Source: Pempheris klunzingeri
Taxonomy: Eukaryota; Chordata; Actinopteri; Acropomatiformes; Pempheridae
DNA: 64,000 nt
Direction of reading: 5' to 3'
Assembly (NCBI RefSeq): GCF_042242105.1
Contig: NC_092015.1
Location: forward strand, 14,401,535-14,465,534
Every line of letters starts with the position of its first letter. The first letter of the stretch is position 1. Below, piece after piece: positions 40,857-50,069 of the stretch. The notes beneath the pieces are model-generated. The model was not told the DNA's origin, did no database searches, and saw only the letters and a program-made list of their open reading frames with translations. Both the position numbers and the translations under genes were made by a program.

Positions 40857-42397
40857 AGTAAACTCTGGTATTCATGAGTGTTTGAGGGACCACGGAGAAC
40901 ACTGTACTGTATCTGCAACAATTTTCTTTCAATGAAAATGCATCATTTGGAGATATTCACATGCAAATGAGACTCCACTCTTAACTGAAGCTACTCTTCC
41001 ACAGAGGCCTCTCTGAGTTTGCTAAAATTTGCAAAAATCCTTTAATAACCTTTTTTTTCTCTTAATATTTCACTGCATGTAGCCCTCAAAGGATAAAAAT
41101 TAGACTTTAATGCTGGACAAGCGCAGTTACACTTGCGTCAGTTTAAATTAATACAATTCACCCGGGATAGACAATTAAGAAATAAATATCTATCAGAGAG
41201 TTTTTTTGATTATTGATCATGATTTACCAATGAGAACACCATACTTTTTGTCAATTCTGACATCTCAAATTTTGCAGATTTGCCGTCTTTATCTGTTTTA
41301 TATGACTGTAAATCAAATACCTTTGGATTTCAAGATGTCACCCTGAGCTCTGGTTGTATGTGATTAACAATTTGCCATTATTTTTCAATATTTATTTAAA
41401 AAAAAAAAAAGATCAATTCAAATAAGTGCATTGATGTATTACTTGATATAATAATGATATTTATCTGCTCAGGCATTCTCCTCTCAAGCAGTTTGACCGC
41501 CGACTTCTCACAGACACTTTCTCTAAAATATCCCTCTCACTTTCCTCAAATATCAAAACGATGCGCAGACAGTAGTGGCACCCTAACAAGCGTACATTCA
41601 TTGTGGAAGACAATAAAACCACAACAGATTACTGCTGAAACGTGGGGATGTTTTCGGAGTTTGACGTTTCTAAACCAGATGAATATATAAACAGATTCTG
41701 CCACAGTGCTGCATGAAGATATCACACGAACATCCCCATGTACCAAATTTAAGAAGTTTGAATGTAATGTTGAATGTGTCAATACTCAATTAACTGACTG
41801 CTTAATTCTTAATAGCAGATTCAGATATTCTCCACTGCATCACCACCTTAACCTCTCCATCCATCCATCCATCCATCCATCCATCTCTGCTGACTCTGAC
41901 CCTTTTTAGTCTACATGTCTGCAGACTGAAGGCTGTGACTCTGGTACTGCTGGTGGTCCACAGGCACACTTTAGTACAGCTGCACTCACCATGATGGAGT
42001 ACACCAGCGCAACAATGCTGAGGGGCCAGACGGGGAAGAAGCAGGACATGATGACTAGGATGAGGTAGTCCCTGGGCTTCGGGGTCTCCTGCACGGTGGC
42101 GTTCCCGGTGGAGGAGCGGCTCAGGCTGGCCTTGGAGGGGGACAGGGGGGCGGCGGCGGCAAGCTGCCCGGCGGAGCCCGACCTCACCGAGACGCTGTGG
42201 CCGTTCTGGTCGGCCTCCAGGCCCTTGTCGCCGTCCATGTTGACCGTGAAGGAGGTGGACACCCTCATCCCGGTCCCCCCGGGCTCGGTGGTCAGCACCA
42301 GGAGTTTCTCCGTCTCCTGGGAGTCCGCGGGCGGAGCTCCTCCTCCGCCCTCACCCAAGCTGGACTTCAGGAAGTCTGTGTCCGTGTTGATAGCCAT
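29489..42397 (-). CDS. trarg1: Trafficking regulator of GLUT4-like CD225/dispanin protein, two exons
   Basis: This is a small membrane protein of the CD225/dispanin superfamily. Mammalian TRARG1 (TUSC5) sits on insulin-responsive vesicles and promotes GLUT4 recycling in fat cells. Exons 42397-41990 and 29623-29489 join ATG|TCC in phase and give 180 aa; human TRARG1 is 177 aa. Residues 1-105 are a disordered Gly/Ala/Ser-rich tail with [13 protein letters not shown], similar to the human SPSRASSRRASS stretch. The core is [18 protein letters not shown], the first membrane segment to about 136, the loop [20 protein letters not shown], and the second membrane helix at about 158-178. Related PRRT2 shares the core, so paralogue choice is the main doubt; the [14 protein letters not shown] string favours TRARG1. 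The C terminus (SVSGT then TAA) may instead be spliced at the GT inside it. Fishes can have two copies, so the suffix a/b is left open. Confidence 0.82.
31321..31343. repeat. Short (GT)n microsatellite
   Basis: About 11 GT units with one interrupting A near the left end, in the trarg1 intron. Confidence 0.85.
32630..32938. mobile_element. hAT-like MITE with terminal inverted repeats
   Basis: The left end ATGGTTGTGTCTGAAATCAC pairs with the reverse complement of the right end, ATGGGCTGCGTCCGATACCA, and both continue into CACTCAC-type sequence. The interior contains the teleost hallmark GCATTGTGGGATACTTTGAG. It is 309 bp with no coding capacity, so non-autonomous. No clear 8 bp target duplication is visible. 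Confidence 0.6.
33281..33580. repeat. Teleost interspersed repeat
   Basis: GGCGGACAGCGAGGTGG, TTATGACATCATAAGG, CACACACATTTACTGAAAGA and TTTAGCATTCTCTAGGCACA lie in the order of a common teleost repeat, ending near GCATTTTGGGTAATATGG. The class is not assigned. Confidence 0.55.
34815..34839. repeat. (GT)n microsatellite
   Basis: About 12 GT units in the trarg1 intron. Confidence 0.9.
34983..35055. repeat. (AC)n(CT)n compound microsatellite
   Basis: About 31 AC units followed directly by about six CT units. Open frames reading THTHTH through it are artefacts of the repeat. Confidence 0.95.
35615..35885. repeat. Teleost interspersed repeat
   Basis: CGCCATCTTGGTTTTGAAGC, GGGACCATAATTTACTAAAT, CACCATGCTGTATTGAAAAT, CAACTGAGACCATAAATTCA and GGCTCATTTTCTCATACTTA appear in order. 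They match a very common teleost repeat (catcttggttttggagcc...ggaccataatttactaaa...catgctgtattgaa). Confidence 0.65.
37023..37293 (+). mobile_element. MITE family M1, copy 1 (271 bp, internally deleted)
   Basis: The ends are a perfect 10 bp inverted repeat: TAAAGCTGCA at 37023-37032 and TGCAGCTTTA at 37284-37293, with weaker pairing further in. The interior TTTTGGTCTCCACCAACTTC, CAGCTGCCAAATGCTGCAC and CTGTTTGATGCTGGGCAG match 52250-52380. There is no coding capacity. Confidence 0.7.
38118..38169. repeat. (CT)n microsatellite
   Basis: About 26 CT units, a polypurine/polypyrimidine mirror tract, followed by degenerate CACTCACTC repeats to about 38215. Confidence 0.95.
40801..40850. repeat. 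(TG)n microsatellite
   Basis: 25 uninterrupted TG units in the trarg1 intron. Confidence 0.95.
41165..41400 (+). repeat. Interspersed repeat family R1, copy C
   Basis: CATCTCAAATTTTGCAGATT, then CTTTATCTGTTTTATATGAC, CCTTTGGATTTCAAGATG and CACCCTGAGCTCTGG follow the family order seen at 2640-2950 and 23905-24235. The copy is diverged and ends in an A-run. Confidence 0.6.
41857..41884. repeat. (CCAT)n microsatellite
   Basis: Seven CCAT units about 100 bp inside the trarg1 intron from its donor. Confidence 0.9.
41990..42397 (-). CDS. trarg1: trarg1 coding exon 1
   Basis: 408 nt encode residues 1-136, from [13 protein letters not shown] to the first membrane segment ending YSIM. The donor GTGAGT is at 41989-41984. 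The exon is strongly GC-rich, with GGC/GCC runs, unlike the AT-rich DNA around it. Confidence 0.88.
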
Positions 42398-43720
42398 GTC
42401 AAATCTCAGTTAAGTCAAATTAGATCAGAAAAAGGAGATTTAAAAAAAAAAAAAAAAAAAAAAAAAGATTTAAAGTTGATTACAAGCCAGGAGACACCGA
42501 CATCCCATAATGGCTACAACAAGTTTTTACAACTAATCTTTCCAGCTGGGATCCACTTAATGAGAAAAAAAAAAAAAAAAGATCTGACAGGTGATGCGAT
42601 GGATCAAATCCCCTAAAAGAAAAGAATCAGATCAGAGAGGAGAAGAGGGCAGCGAGGTTCCCGTGGATGTCATCCCTCCTTCCCTGGATCACTTTCCTTC
42701 ACCTTCCCTCACGTCCGCCGTTTGTCTCATGTCATTTCACACCACAAGACCTCCGCTCCTCTCCGATCCGTCCGAGGAGGAGCAGTTCAGTCAGAGACAC
42801 CACTTTCCTTTAAGTCTGTCTGCTCACTGGACAAGTGGTCTGAAGAAATGCTCCTCTTTTCCTCTAAACGGGGTAAACAGGAGGATGAAGGCGCGCCGTC
42901 TGTCTGTCTGCCTGTCTGTCTGTCTGTCTCTCTCTCTCAGGAGCAGGTCCCAAACGAGCCACTCTCTCCTCCTCTCCTCTCCTCCACTGGCTTCCCGCCG
43001 CAGCAGCACACAGACTGGACTCAATTTAGGACCACTGTCAAAGCACCCACATTAAAACAGGACACTTCCGGTATCCTGACAAAATAAAAGCGTTCATCGC
43101 CAACAAGAGGCTTTTAAATACACAATAAGTGACAATAATTAACCTCCATAATATTTCCTCATTTAAAAAAAATTAAAACATAATTGCAACAATACTTATT
43201 TTTTGTCTGTCTAATAATTGGGAATCGTTTTTTGCCACATACAGAATTCTTCACTGATGTGCTCGTTTTCAAGGCAACATGTATAAATAAGATGACAAAA
43301 ACGCCCGTGCTAAAAAGTATTTTCAAATACTCTGATGTTGCCTGTGACCTGTAGTCTGCATGGCCTCTGTGCAGATATGTCAGACCATAGAGCAGGTTGG
43401 CTGGGGTGCTGGTCCAAACTCCAGCGCCTTCTCCCCAAATGTGTCAGTGTCAGAACAAAAGCCTCTGCTAAATAAAAGCAATTGTATATACGAGCGGAGG
43501 AGAAAAGAATCAGGTGTAAACAAATGTAGAAGATACAAAAAACAAAACAAAAAAACCAACCTTAGCCTTTATCAAACCTCATCTATTACCTTCCTTCCAA
43601 AAAAAAGTGACATGTTTAGTCTTTTATTTCGAATATGAGATCTGTCTGCTTCCGGTAGAAAATTGTCTTCCTATGGCTAATCTGACACATCTCATGTTGA
43701 GCAGGCAGTCTGGCGCGGAG

Positions 43721-43770
43721 CCTCCTCCTCCTCCTCCTCCTCCTCCTCCTCCTCCTCCTCCTCCTCCTCC
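43721..43770. repeat. (CTC)n trinucleotide tract
   Basis: About 16 CTC/TCC units followed by a short C-run. It is a pure pyrimidine tract on this strand about 1.3 kb upstream of the trarg1 start. A frame reading poly-proline through it is an artefact. Confidence 0.95.
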
Positions 43771-44813
43771 CCCCTTTCTTCTCCTCTACTCAACATCAGC
43801 ACCAGTGGTTTATGGAGGAGAGCCAGCGGAGGATTGTGCTGCTATGCAGAATTTACTGTAGCCCCCGTGCTTTAGTTTCCACAGCCCGACATCATGTATC
43901 AACTCTTTATAAGTCCATTTTCCAAACATCACTGTGGGTATTTAGGTGTGAACATTAATAAAATGCGTGGGTCAGAAAAGAGATAAATAGCATGTGATGT
44001 CTGTGTGAATGCTGTGGGCCTATTAAACTACAGTTTTAGCCTCAGATCAGACAAGTGCCGCATCAGTAAAGGTTGTTATCAAGGCCTGGATCTTACAGCT
44101 TGAATGTTTAATCATGAGCCACCGTGGTTCTTTTTCCTGTGATCTGCTCCTATTGATTTTTCTCATAATTAGACTGGTGCATTAGAGTCAAGCTCATTTC
44201 CTGGAGTGACTGCTGCACTGCTCTGGGACCTGTCTCAGTGAAAAGGGATGGGAGGCCAATGATGAGCGGGGGATTCCCTGAATGAAAACTGCAGCTCTTA
44301 GTGTGATGTCATACTATTGATCTGATATTAATTCAAATGTATTTTCCAGCGCGTTTCCCAGATGTTTCTTTTCTCACGTAGAGCTTTGCCCCTCTCACAT
44401 TCTGCACTCTGAAGACGTTCAAAGGAAAGAAGCGAAGGAGACTAGCAGTGGGTCATTTATTTTTACGAGCCCCCAGACTCTTTGTGAACATGAGAGTGCT
44501 GCTGAGGCTCAGGATGATCTATCCAGCAGGGTTCAGAGGGATCATTGTGGTCAGAGCCCCACCTTGTGGAAAGGCAACGTGCTTACAACACACTTGGTTT
44601 TAATTCATTTATTGTTTTATGTGACAAGTAAAGCATCAATTAGACAAAACAACTTTCTCAGTTCTCAGACATAGTTTAGGGAAAATGGCGACAAAGTGTC
44701 ACATATGGCTTTTGAATAAGCTACACTGATGTCGCTGCCGTTGGTTTACAGAACATCTGGTGCGGCACAGATGTTCATTTAAACACAGAAATCCAGCTGA
44801 GCTGTTCCAGCAG

Positions 44814-44819
44814 TTTATT
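44814..44819 (-). terminator. aipl1: Candidate aipl1 poly(A) signal
   Basis: TTTATT on the plus strand reads AATAAA on the gene strand, 375 nt beyond the aipl1 stop. Another lies further down near 44608, so the choice is uncertain. Confidence 0.4.
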
Positions 44820-45193
44820 AGTGGCAATCAGTCAGATCAATCTCTGTAAACATTATTCTCACTTAATGCGTCTTTAGTCTTTAGGTCTTATTAAACATAG
44901 GAAATTAATATAAAAGTAATTCAAACAGCTCATTAAACGTCCAAACAAATCTTTTACATATTAACCAATCAAAATAAGACTGTAAAAGTGAAAAGTCATC
45001 AGTTTAACTTGTAGGTTGCCTCAGTCATGGTTTAGATTAATAAAACGGGAGTTCACAGAACTTCCTGATTGAATCAACCAGGATTGTTTTACTGGACGCT
45101 GTCTTTTACTCTCCTGCGAGTGTCTCACAGAAAGTCACTGCTGGGAGTTAAAGCTAAAATGAATTGTGGCGATTTGTGGTTTAACAACTTTAC

Positions 45194-45393
45194 TCAAAAC
45201 ATGCCCTTGTACTTGTTCTTGTCCTCCTGGTTCTTCTCTTCCATGCGCATGTTAAGCACAGCCAGCTCCTTCTTGACGGCCTTCTTCATGCCTGGGTCGA
45301 GGTCCAGCACCTTGCTGAAGTCCTGCCGGGCCTCTGCCTCGTTCCACACCTCCTTGTGGGCTTTGCCTCGCAGGTAGAAAGCCTTAACTGTAC
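45194..45393 (-). CDS. aipl1: aipl1 coding exon 6 and stop
   Basis: 200 nt after a CCTCCAG acceptor encode [20 protein letters not shown] through NKYKGMF and TGA. The tryptophan in EVWNEAEA (residue 279 here) corresponds to human W278, the site of a common truncating disease allele. Confidence 0.96.
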
Positions 45394-48300
45394 CTGGAGG
45401 ACGAATACAGACACACACATTTGACAGCTCTGTGCAGGACAGGAGTTTATGTCAGATGACTTTGTCAGATTCACATGTGCATCTACCTGGGTGTTGGTTG
45501 ATAATGTCGCTGGTGTGCTCGATGACCTCGTAGTACTCTTCCATGCGCAGTAGACACTGACAGTAGTTGAGTGTTAAGGTGTTGGCCATCTTCTCCAGCT
45601 TCAGCCATGGGACCTCCCAGGATTTCTCCTGAAGCAGAAAGCAGTTCAGATCCACGTCTACACCTACTTTAAAATCTGTGTTTTGTAAGATGAGGCACAT
45701 ATGTATTGAAGCAAATATAATTCTATTTGGACCACTTGTTTGACGTTTAGTCACCTTCGTCTGAACATTCTTGATGCAGATGATGGCCTCCTTGTATTTA
45801 TTTGCGGCCTCTTGCAACTGTCCTTGTTTGTAGTACTTGTTCCCCTGGCCGTGCAGCACAGGAACAATCTTCAGCCTCTCCTCGTCACTCAGAGCCCACG
45901 TCTCCCTGTTGTACTCACTGGGCCTCTGCACCTGTCAATCAGTTTTCCACAAGAGATAGTATTTTACTATGGTTATTCCCATCAGATTATCCTGGTACGC
46001 TAAACCCACTGATGTGTTCTCCAAGCAGATGTATTGCTATATTAAAATGTTCCCGCTAGTGAGGCTTCCCTTAGACACAGATCCACGTGAATTTGTCGTC
46101 TCACCCTGAGCAGCTCCATGACAAAGTACAGGGGCTTTGGTTCCTTCATCAGCTCGTCCAGGTCGTCGTAGCCAAGACTGTGGTAGGCGAACATGTTGGC
46201 CAGACCACACGTATGGATGTGCCAGTCGACTGGGTCTTTGCCCTCTGCAATGCGCCTCATGCTCTTGGACACGAGAGGATAAATACCAGTGTGCTGGAGA
46301 GGATCACAGGAGTCACAATTTATAACAGAACTACGAAATTATAAGGTTTTTTTTTTATCTGTGAATATCCTGCAGTGTAGATTAAAGATAACCCCAGACC
46401 AACTTGCCTCTGAGGCCTCGCGATCATGTAATTTATGCACAGACTCAAGAGTAGCGTGGTGGTACAGATCATACTCTTCATACTGTCCTTACACTTACCC
46501 TTCACAGGAAGTCTGATTCAAATTAGACCTGATTTAAACTTGAAAATGAACAGTTTCACATCCTATCCAGTCTGTTTGATTACCAGATTAACATGGTAAC
46601 AGTGTGCCCTCTGCTGGATGAGAGTGATACTGCACAGCAAACGCAGTGGAGCGTGTGGCGCAGCCATGTTGTTCAGAGGAGTGCATAAATGCTCTAAGCC
46701 CCATCAAATCTAATCAGAGTGGAGGGGAGTCAGTAGTGCTGACTCAGCAGGAATCAGAGCCGATTAGGGAAAAGTGAGGCTGCTGCAGATTAAATGACAG
46801 TATTCCTCAACCCATCTGTCTTTGGCAGTGTGCGCCGCGCACACAGAAACTCAGAGCAGACATGACAAATTATAGATTAAATAAGATACACATACATCTG
46901 CACAGGTTCAGAGGATGTGTTTGCTTCATGACATCTGTTGCTGGCATATGGGCATGTATATCTATATATCACGTATCTGTATGGGACGGCAGCTTTCATA
47001 ACAGGGAGAAGCAGTGTTTCTAATAAATGAATGTTATAAGTTCTATGTAAGTGTTTCTACTTTAGGAAGCCTGTTGATTCAGTTCTGAAATGGTTGTGAG
47101 CACCTCATTTTGTTATCTGTTTGCCAGGAGATTCATGCATTTTCAGTTACCATCTGTGTTCATTTAACAATGAGGGTGCAATATACCCTCATGCCTTGTG
47201 CTTAGGCTTTAAATGTGCAACTAGAGATTATAAAACTTGTTATTAAAGTCAGAGTCTATAACATAGACGTCTGCAGTGTGACGTCATTCCATAAAAAAAG
47301 GGAACAGAAGAGATTTGTACTACAGACTATAACGCACTGTGTAACACACGAGCAAATTAGACCACAAAAATGTTCTGTAGCACTTACAATGATGTCACAC
47401 CAGAATTCAGCCACCTCATTGATCCTCATAGAGGACAACAGGGTCTCCCAGATGTCCAGTTTGAACATGTTGCCGATCACCACCTCCATGGGCGTGCCCA
47501 CCACTTTGCTGTCATCTATCACTGTACGATCATCATCACACAACTGGGTGCGGAAGTGGAACGTCACCTGGAGTAAAATGAACCACAGAGAGGAGAGAGG
47601 AGCCATATTGAGAGAACACCATGAAGCTCGCTTGTTAAAACTTTGCAGTGTGGACAAAACATAGGGACAATTACTCATAATTAAAAATATCATAACATTT
47701 CATGAGGAAAAGTCTCAAGTGAAAACCCACTGGCAGGCAGAAATAACATGTTTTCTTGAGAGAGGGGACCAAACACAAGTGAGCATCAGACTCAACAAAG
47801 ATGTTATGTCATGAACTTCGCACAGCTCAGTTATTCAACAGGGCAGACAGACAGGAGGAAGGACAGACATGCCAAGGTTGCATGCTTGTGTAACCTCCAA
47901 GGAAAGTGAAACCATTTAAAAAAAAAAAACAAAACTGTGTGCACACTGTGGTGCCTAAACTGCTCTTTCACAAGCGTCTCCCATATTTCATGATAACAGT
48001 GCCCTCATATACAGAACCAGTGCAAGTCAAGAGTGATTTTATGAACCTCGGATGATGTCAAATGCCTTTAATGACGCATTGAGCACTAAAAGGGAAAATT
48101 CAGGAGCAGTAAAGACTAAATTTCCAATCTCAGATAAAGAAGAAAAAAGATGCAGAGGAAGGAAACTATAACACAGAATGAGTAAAGCACAAGAGTGTCA
48201 CACAGCTGGTAACAAACAGGGAAATGACATGACTACACTCTCATAAATAATCCCCAAAAAATTCAAATTCAAGAATGGCTTGTGCCGAAAAGGTTAATCT

Positions 48301-49291
48301 CTCAAAAAAGTGGAAGCTTTTCCCCTTGAAAAACACGTTAAATAACACCTTTGTGTAGCTTAGACTAATTTTGTCAAACCCGCTGCAGATGGTCCAGAGT
48401 ATATTAATTAGGCTCTGAAAACATTGGTCTCATTAAAGGGGCAGTGAGTGAACATATGTCCTCTATCATCCTCTACTGGCAGCGAGAATTGCAATGATTG
48501 GCTAACGTACAAAAATTTGAATACATAAAGCTTTAAGTAATGCATTATTCATTAATTACTTATTGCTCCTTTAAATCTTGCGCATATTAAGAGGGATGCT
48601 CCAGGCAAATCCAACAAACACAACAAAGTGAATCCTTTATTAGATCATTTATTGGAAGAACATATCAAATGTGCCTTTTTAACATCAAGTCTACATAATT
48701 GTCAAAGACAGGTTTGTAAAATAAAGCCTCTATTTGGATATTCTGTCTTTTTTTATGCTCTGCGACCATTCTAGCACGGTATGGACACGGTGTTTTCTCT
48801 CAGGCATGGTCATATGATGCTATACACAGTATTACATTACATTACAAGCTTATATTAGAATTCTAATATATGCTTGTGCATAATATATAGATAATATTTT
48901 GATATATAGATAATAATCGGTTCAGGACATTAAAACTAACTTTTTAATCACCTTCAAGTTATTCAAAAGAAGGACCATACACAGCTGCTATGTGTTTGGC
49001 TCTATTTTGTATTATTTACAGTACATTTAATGGGCTGTACAGAGGAATAGCATGTGACTCACACAACTTAGTTTAGAATGAGAGCTAAGTTGGTTAAAAG
49101 TCTAAAATATAAATGACATATGTGGTTTGTACCCATCAGCAAAGTTCTACATCTATCAGACAGTGTGAATGAAGTACTGTACTGTACAGTACCTTTGCCC
49201 CCGTGATGAGTTTTGGGATGTCTCCAGTCCCTCCATGCAGGATGGTTTTCTTGATTCCCTCTAAGCCCAGCAGCATCGTATCGTCCGTCAT
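45194..49291 (-). CDS. aipl1: Aryl-hydrocarbon-receptor-interacting protein-like 1, six exons
   Basis: This is a photoreceptor co-chaperone that binds the farnesylated PDE6 catalytic subunit and, with HSP90, folds the phototransduction phosphodiesterase; loss in humans causes Leber congenital amaurosis type 4. Exons 49291-49193, 47567-47388, 46293-46105, 45931-45755, 45628-45487 and 45393-45194 give 987 nt, or 328 aa plus stop, all GT-AG and in phase. Residues 1-160 are the FKBP-like domain ([67 protein letters not shown]). Residues 165-320 are the TPR repeats ([60 protein letters not shown]). It ends right after the TPR domain (KYKGMF), lacking the proline-rich tail of primate AIPL1. The motifs favour AIPL1 over its paralogue AIP. 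Fishes can have two aipl1 copies; I cannot tell which this is. Confidence 0.95.
45487..45628 (-). CDS. aipl1: aipl1 coding exon 5
   Basis: 142 nt after a TGCTTCAG acceptor encode [20 protein letters not shown] through [10 protein letters not shown] plus one base, the second TPR. The flanking introns are only 126 and 93 bp. Confidence 0.96.
45755..45931 (-). CDS. aipl1: aipl1 coding exon 4
   Basis: 177 nt encode [20 protein letters not shown] through [11 protein letters not shown], containing the first TPR helices. The exon length of 59 codons equals that of human AIPL1 as I recall it. Confidence 0.96.
46105..46293 (-). CDS. aipl1: aipl1 coding exon 3
   Basis: 189 nt after a CTCTCCAG acceptor encode [20 protein letters not shown] through [19 protein letters not shown], finishing the FKBP-like domain. 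The donor is GTGAGA. Confidence 0.96.
47388..47567 (-). CDS. aipl1: aipl1 coding exon 2
   Basis: 180 nt after a TTACTCCAG acceptor encode [20 protein letters not shown] through [10 protein letters not shown], the core of the FKBP-like domain. The donor is GTAAGT. Confidence 0.96.
48433..48574. mobile_element. Small MITE with TTAA ends (aipl1 intron 1)
   Basis: TTAAAGGGGCA at 48433-48443 pairs with TGCTCCTTTAA at 48564-48574 with one mismatch over 11 bp, bounding 142 bp without coding capacity. The TTAA at each outer edge fits the target site of piggyBac-type transposons, but the ends are short, so the class is tentative. Confidence 0.5.
49193..49291 (-). CDS. aipl1: aipl1 coding exon 1
   Basis: 99 nt encode [20 protein letters not shown] then [13 protein letters not shown], ending on a codon boundary before GTACTG. 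The start is the first ATG in frame with the conserved block. Confidence 0.94.
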
Positions 49292-49400
49292 CTTTTTTGT
49301 TTATTGGTGTGGACAAAAATCTTATGAGCAAGTCTGTGTATGATACGTGGACTACAACACGTATTAAAGGTATGGATGACTTGGAGGTGCTGTCACTGAT

Positions 49401-49430
49401 GGATTAGGTTAGGTAAGGATAATGAGATTA
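49401..49430 (-). promoter_or_regulatory. aipl1: CRX/OTX-type sites upstream of aipl1
   Basis: GGATTAG at 49401-49407 reads CTAATCC on the gene strand, the textbook CRX/OTX photoreceptor core, about 110 bp upstream of the start codon. A second, weaker GATTA lies at 49426-49430. CRX control of photoreceptor genes is known; occupancy here is inferred from sequence only. Confidence 0.45.
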
Positions 49431-49696
49431 GAAACTTCTCCGCCTCTCCTTATGTTTCATCATCTCTCTGTTGCTGTGCGTATCAGTACTCATCAGCACT
49501 TTCTCTGACTACTGTCAGGCCCCAGAAACATCCAGAAAGAAGGAGAAACAGTGAGTCAGAACAAAAGAACCATGAGGAGGATTAAGTTTTTGGAACAAGT
49601 CGCTTATCCAGTTTTTTTTTTGTTTTGTTTTGTTAGGTGTACATGCTGATGTCTGTGTGGGAGATGAGTCCAACCTTGTTGAATGTAGCATGATAC

Positions 49697-49698
<2 letters not shown>

Positions 49699-49741
<43 letters not shown>
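49699..49741. repeat. (GT)n microsatellite
   Basis: About 21 GT units, roughly 400 bp upstream of the aipl1 start, followed by an imperfect GCATGTGTGT extension. Confidence 0.95.
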
Positions 49742-49742
<1 letters not shown>

Positions 49743-49944
49743 ATGTGTGTAGAAAGTAGGAGAAAGAAAGAAACACAAATAGGTCTGTGAGAGTAGGACA
49801 TGGTTTCCATTCCAGAGGAAATTTCCTGGATTTATGTGGATGTGGTGATCTGAACAACGCTGAGAATACTGAGAAATGGTAGAGCAGACAATTACTGTAT
49901 GGACTCCTTGACCTTGTCTATTAAACATCTGTCTCCCATCTGGG

Positions 49945-50069
<125 letters not shown>

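Larger units (their letters stand above)
29624..41989 (-). other. trarg1 intron 1 (12.4 kb)
   Basis: A long intron holding at least five repeat insertions (32630-32938, 33281-33580, 35615-35885, 37023-37293, 41165-41400) and several microsatellites. Open frames within it are short, unsupported by splice context and often lie inside repeats. No nested gene is supported. Confidence 0.65.
42398..45193. other. trarg1 5' region and gap to aipl1
   Basis: The first 650 bp probably hold the trarg1 5' UTR and promoter. They are C/T-rich on the plus strand with A-runs at 42442-42466 (25 bp) and 42565-42580 (16 bp), CTGT repeats near 42899-42930 and an ETS-type ACTTCCGGT at 43064-43072. Beyond is a CTC tract and unique-looking AT-rich DNA with the aipl1 3' UTR at its right end. 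Long plus-strand frames here (42096-42616, 42591-43055) are antisense or low-complexity. Confidence 0.55.

Noticed and set aside
42096..42616. Plus-strand frames of 105 and 139 codons
   Set aside because: They are antisense to trarg1 exon 1 and its 5' region. The GC-rich exon lacks stops on the opposite strand and no domain is visible.
42591..43055. Plus-strand 154-codon frame upstream of trarg1
   Set aside because: It is serine/proline low complexity over a CT-rich promoter region, with no conserved motif or splice partner.
43607..43861. Plus-strand frame with a poly-proline run
   Set aside because: The prolines are the CTC trinucleotide repeat. The flanking residues show no family resemblance.
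47215..47664. Plus-strand 149-codon frame
   Set aside because: It is antisense to aipl1 exon 2, whose minus-strand frame is the conserved one.
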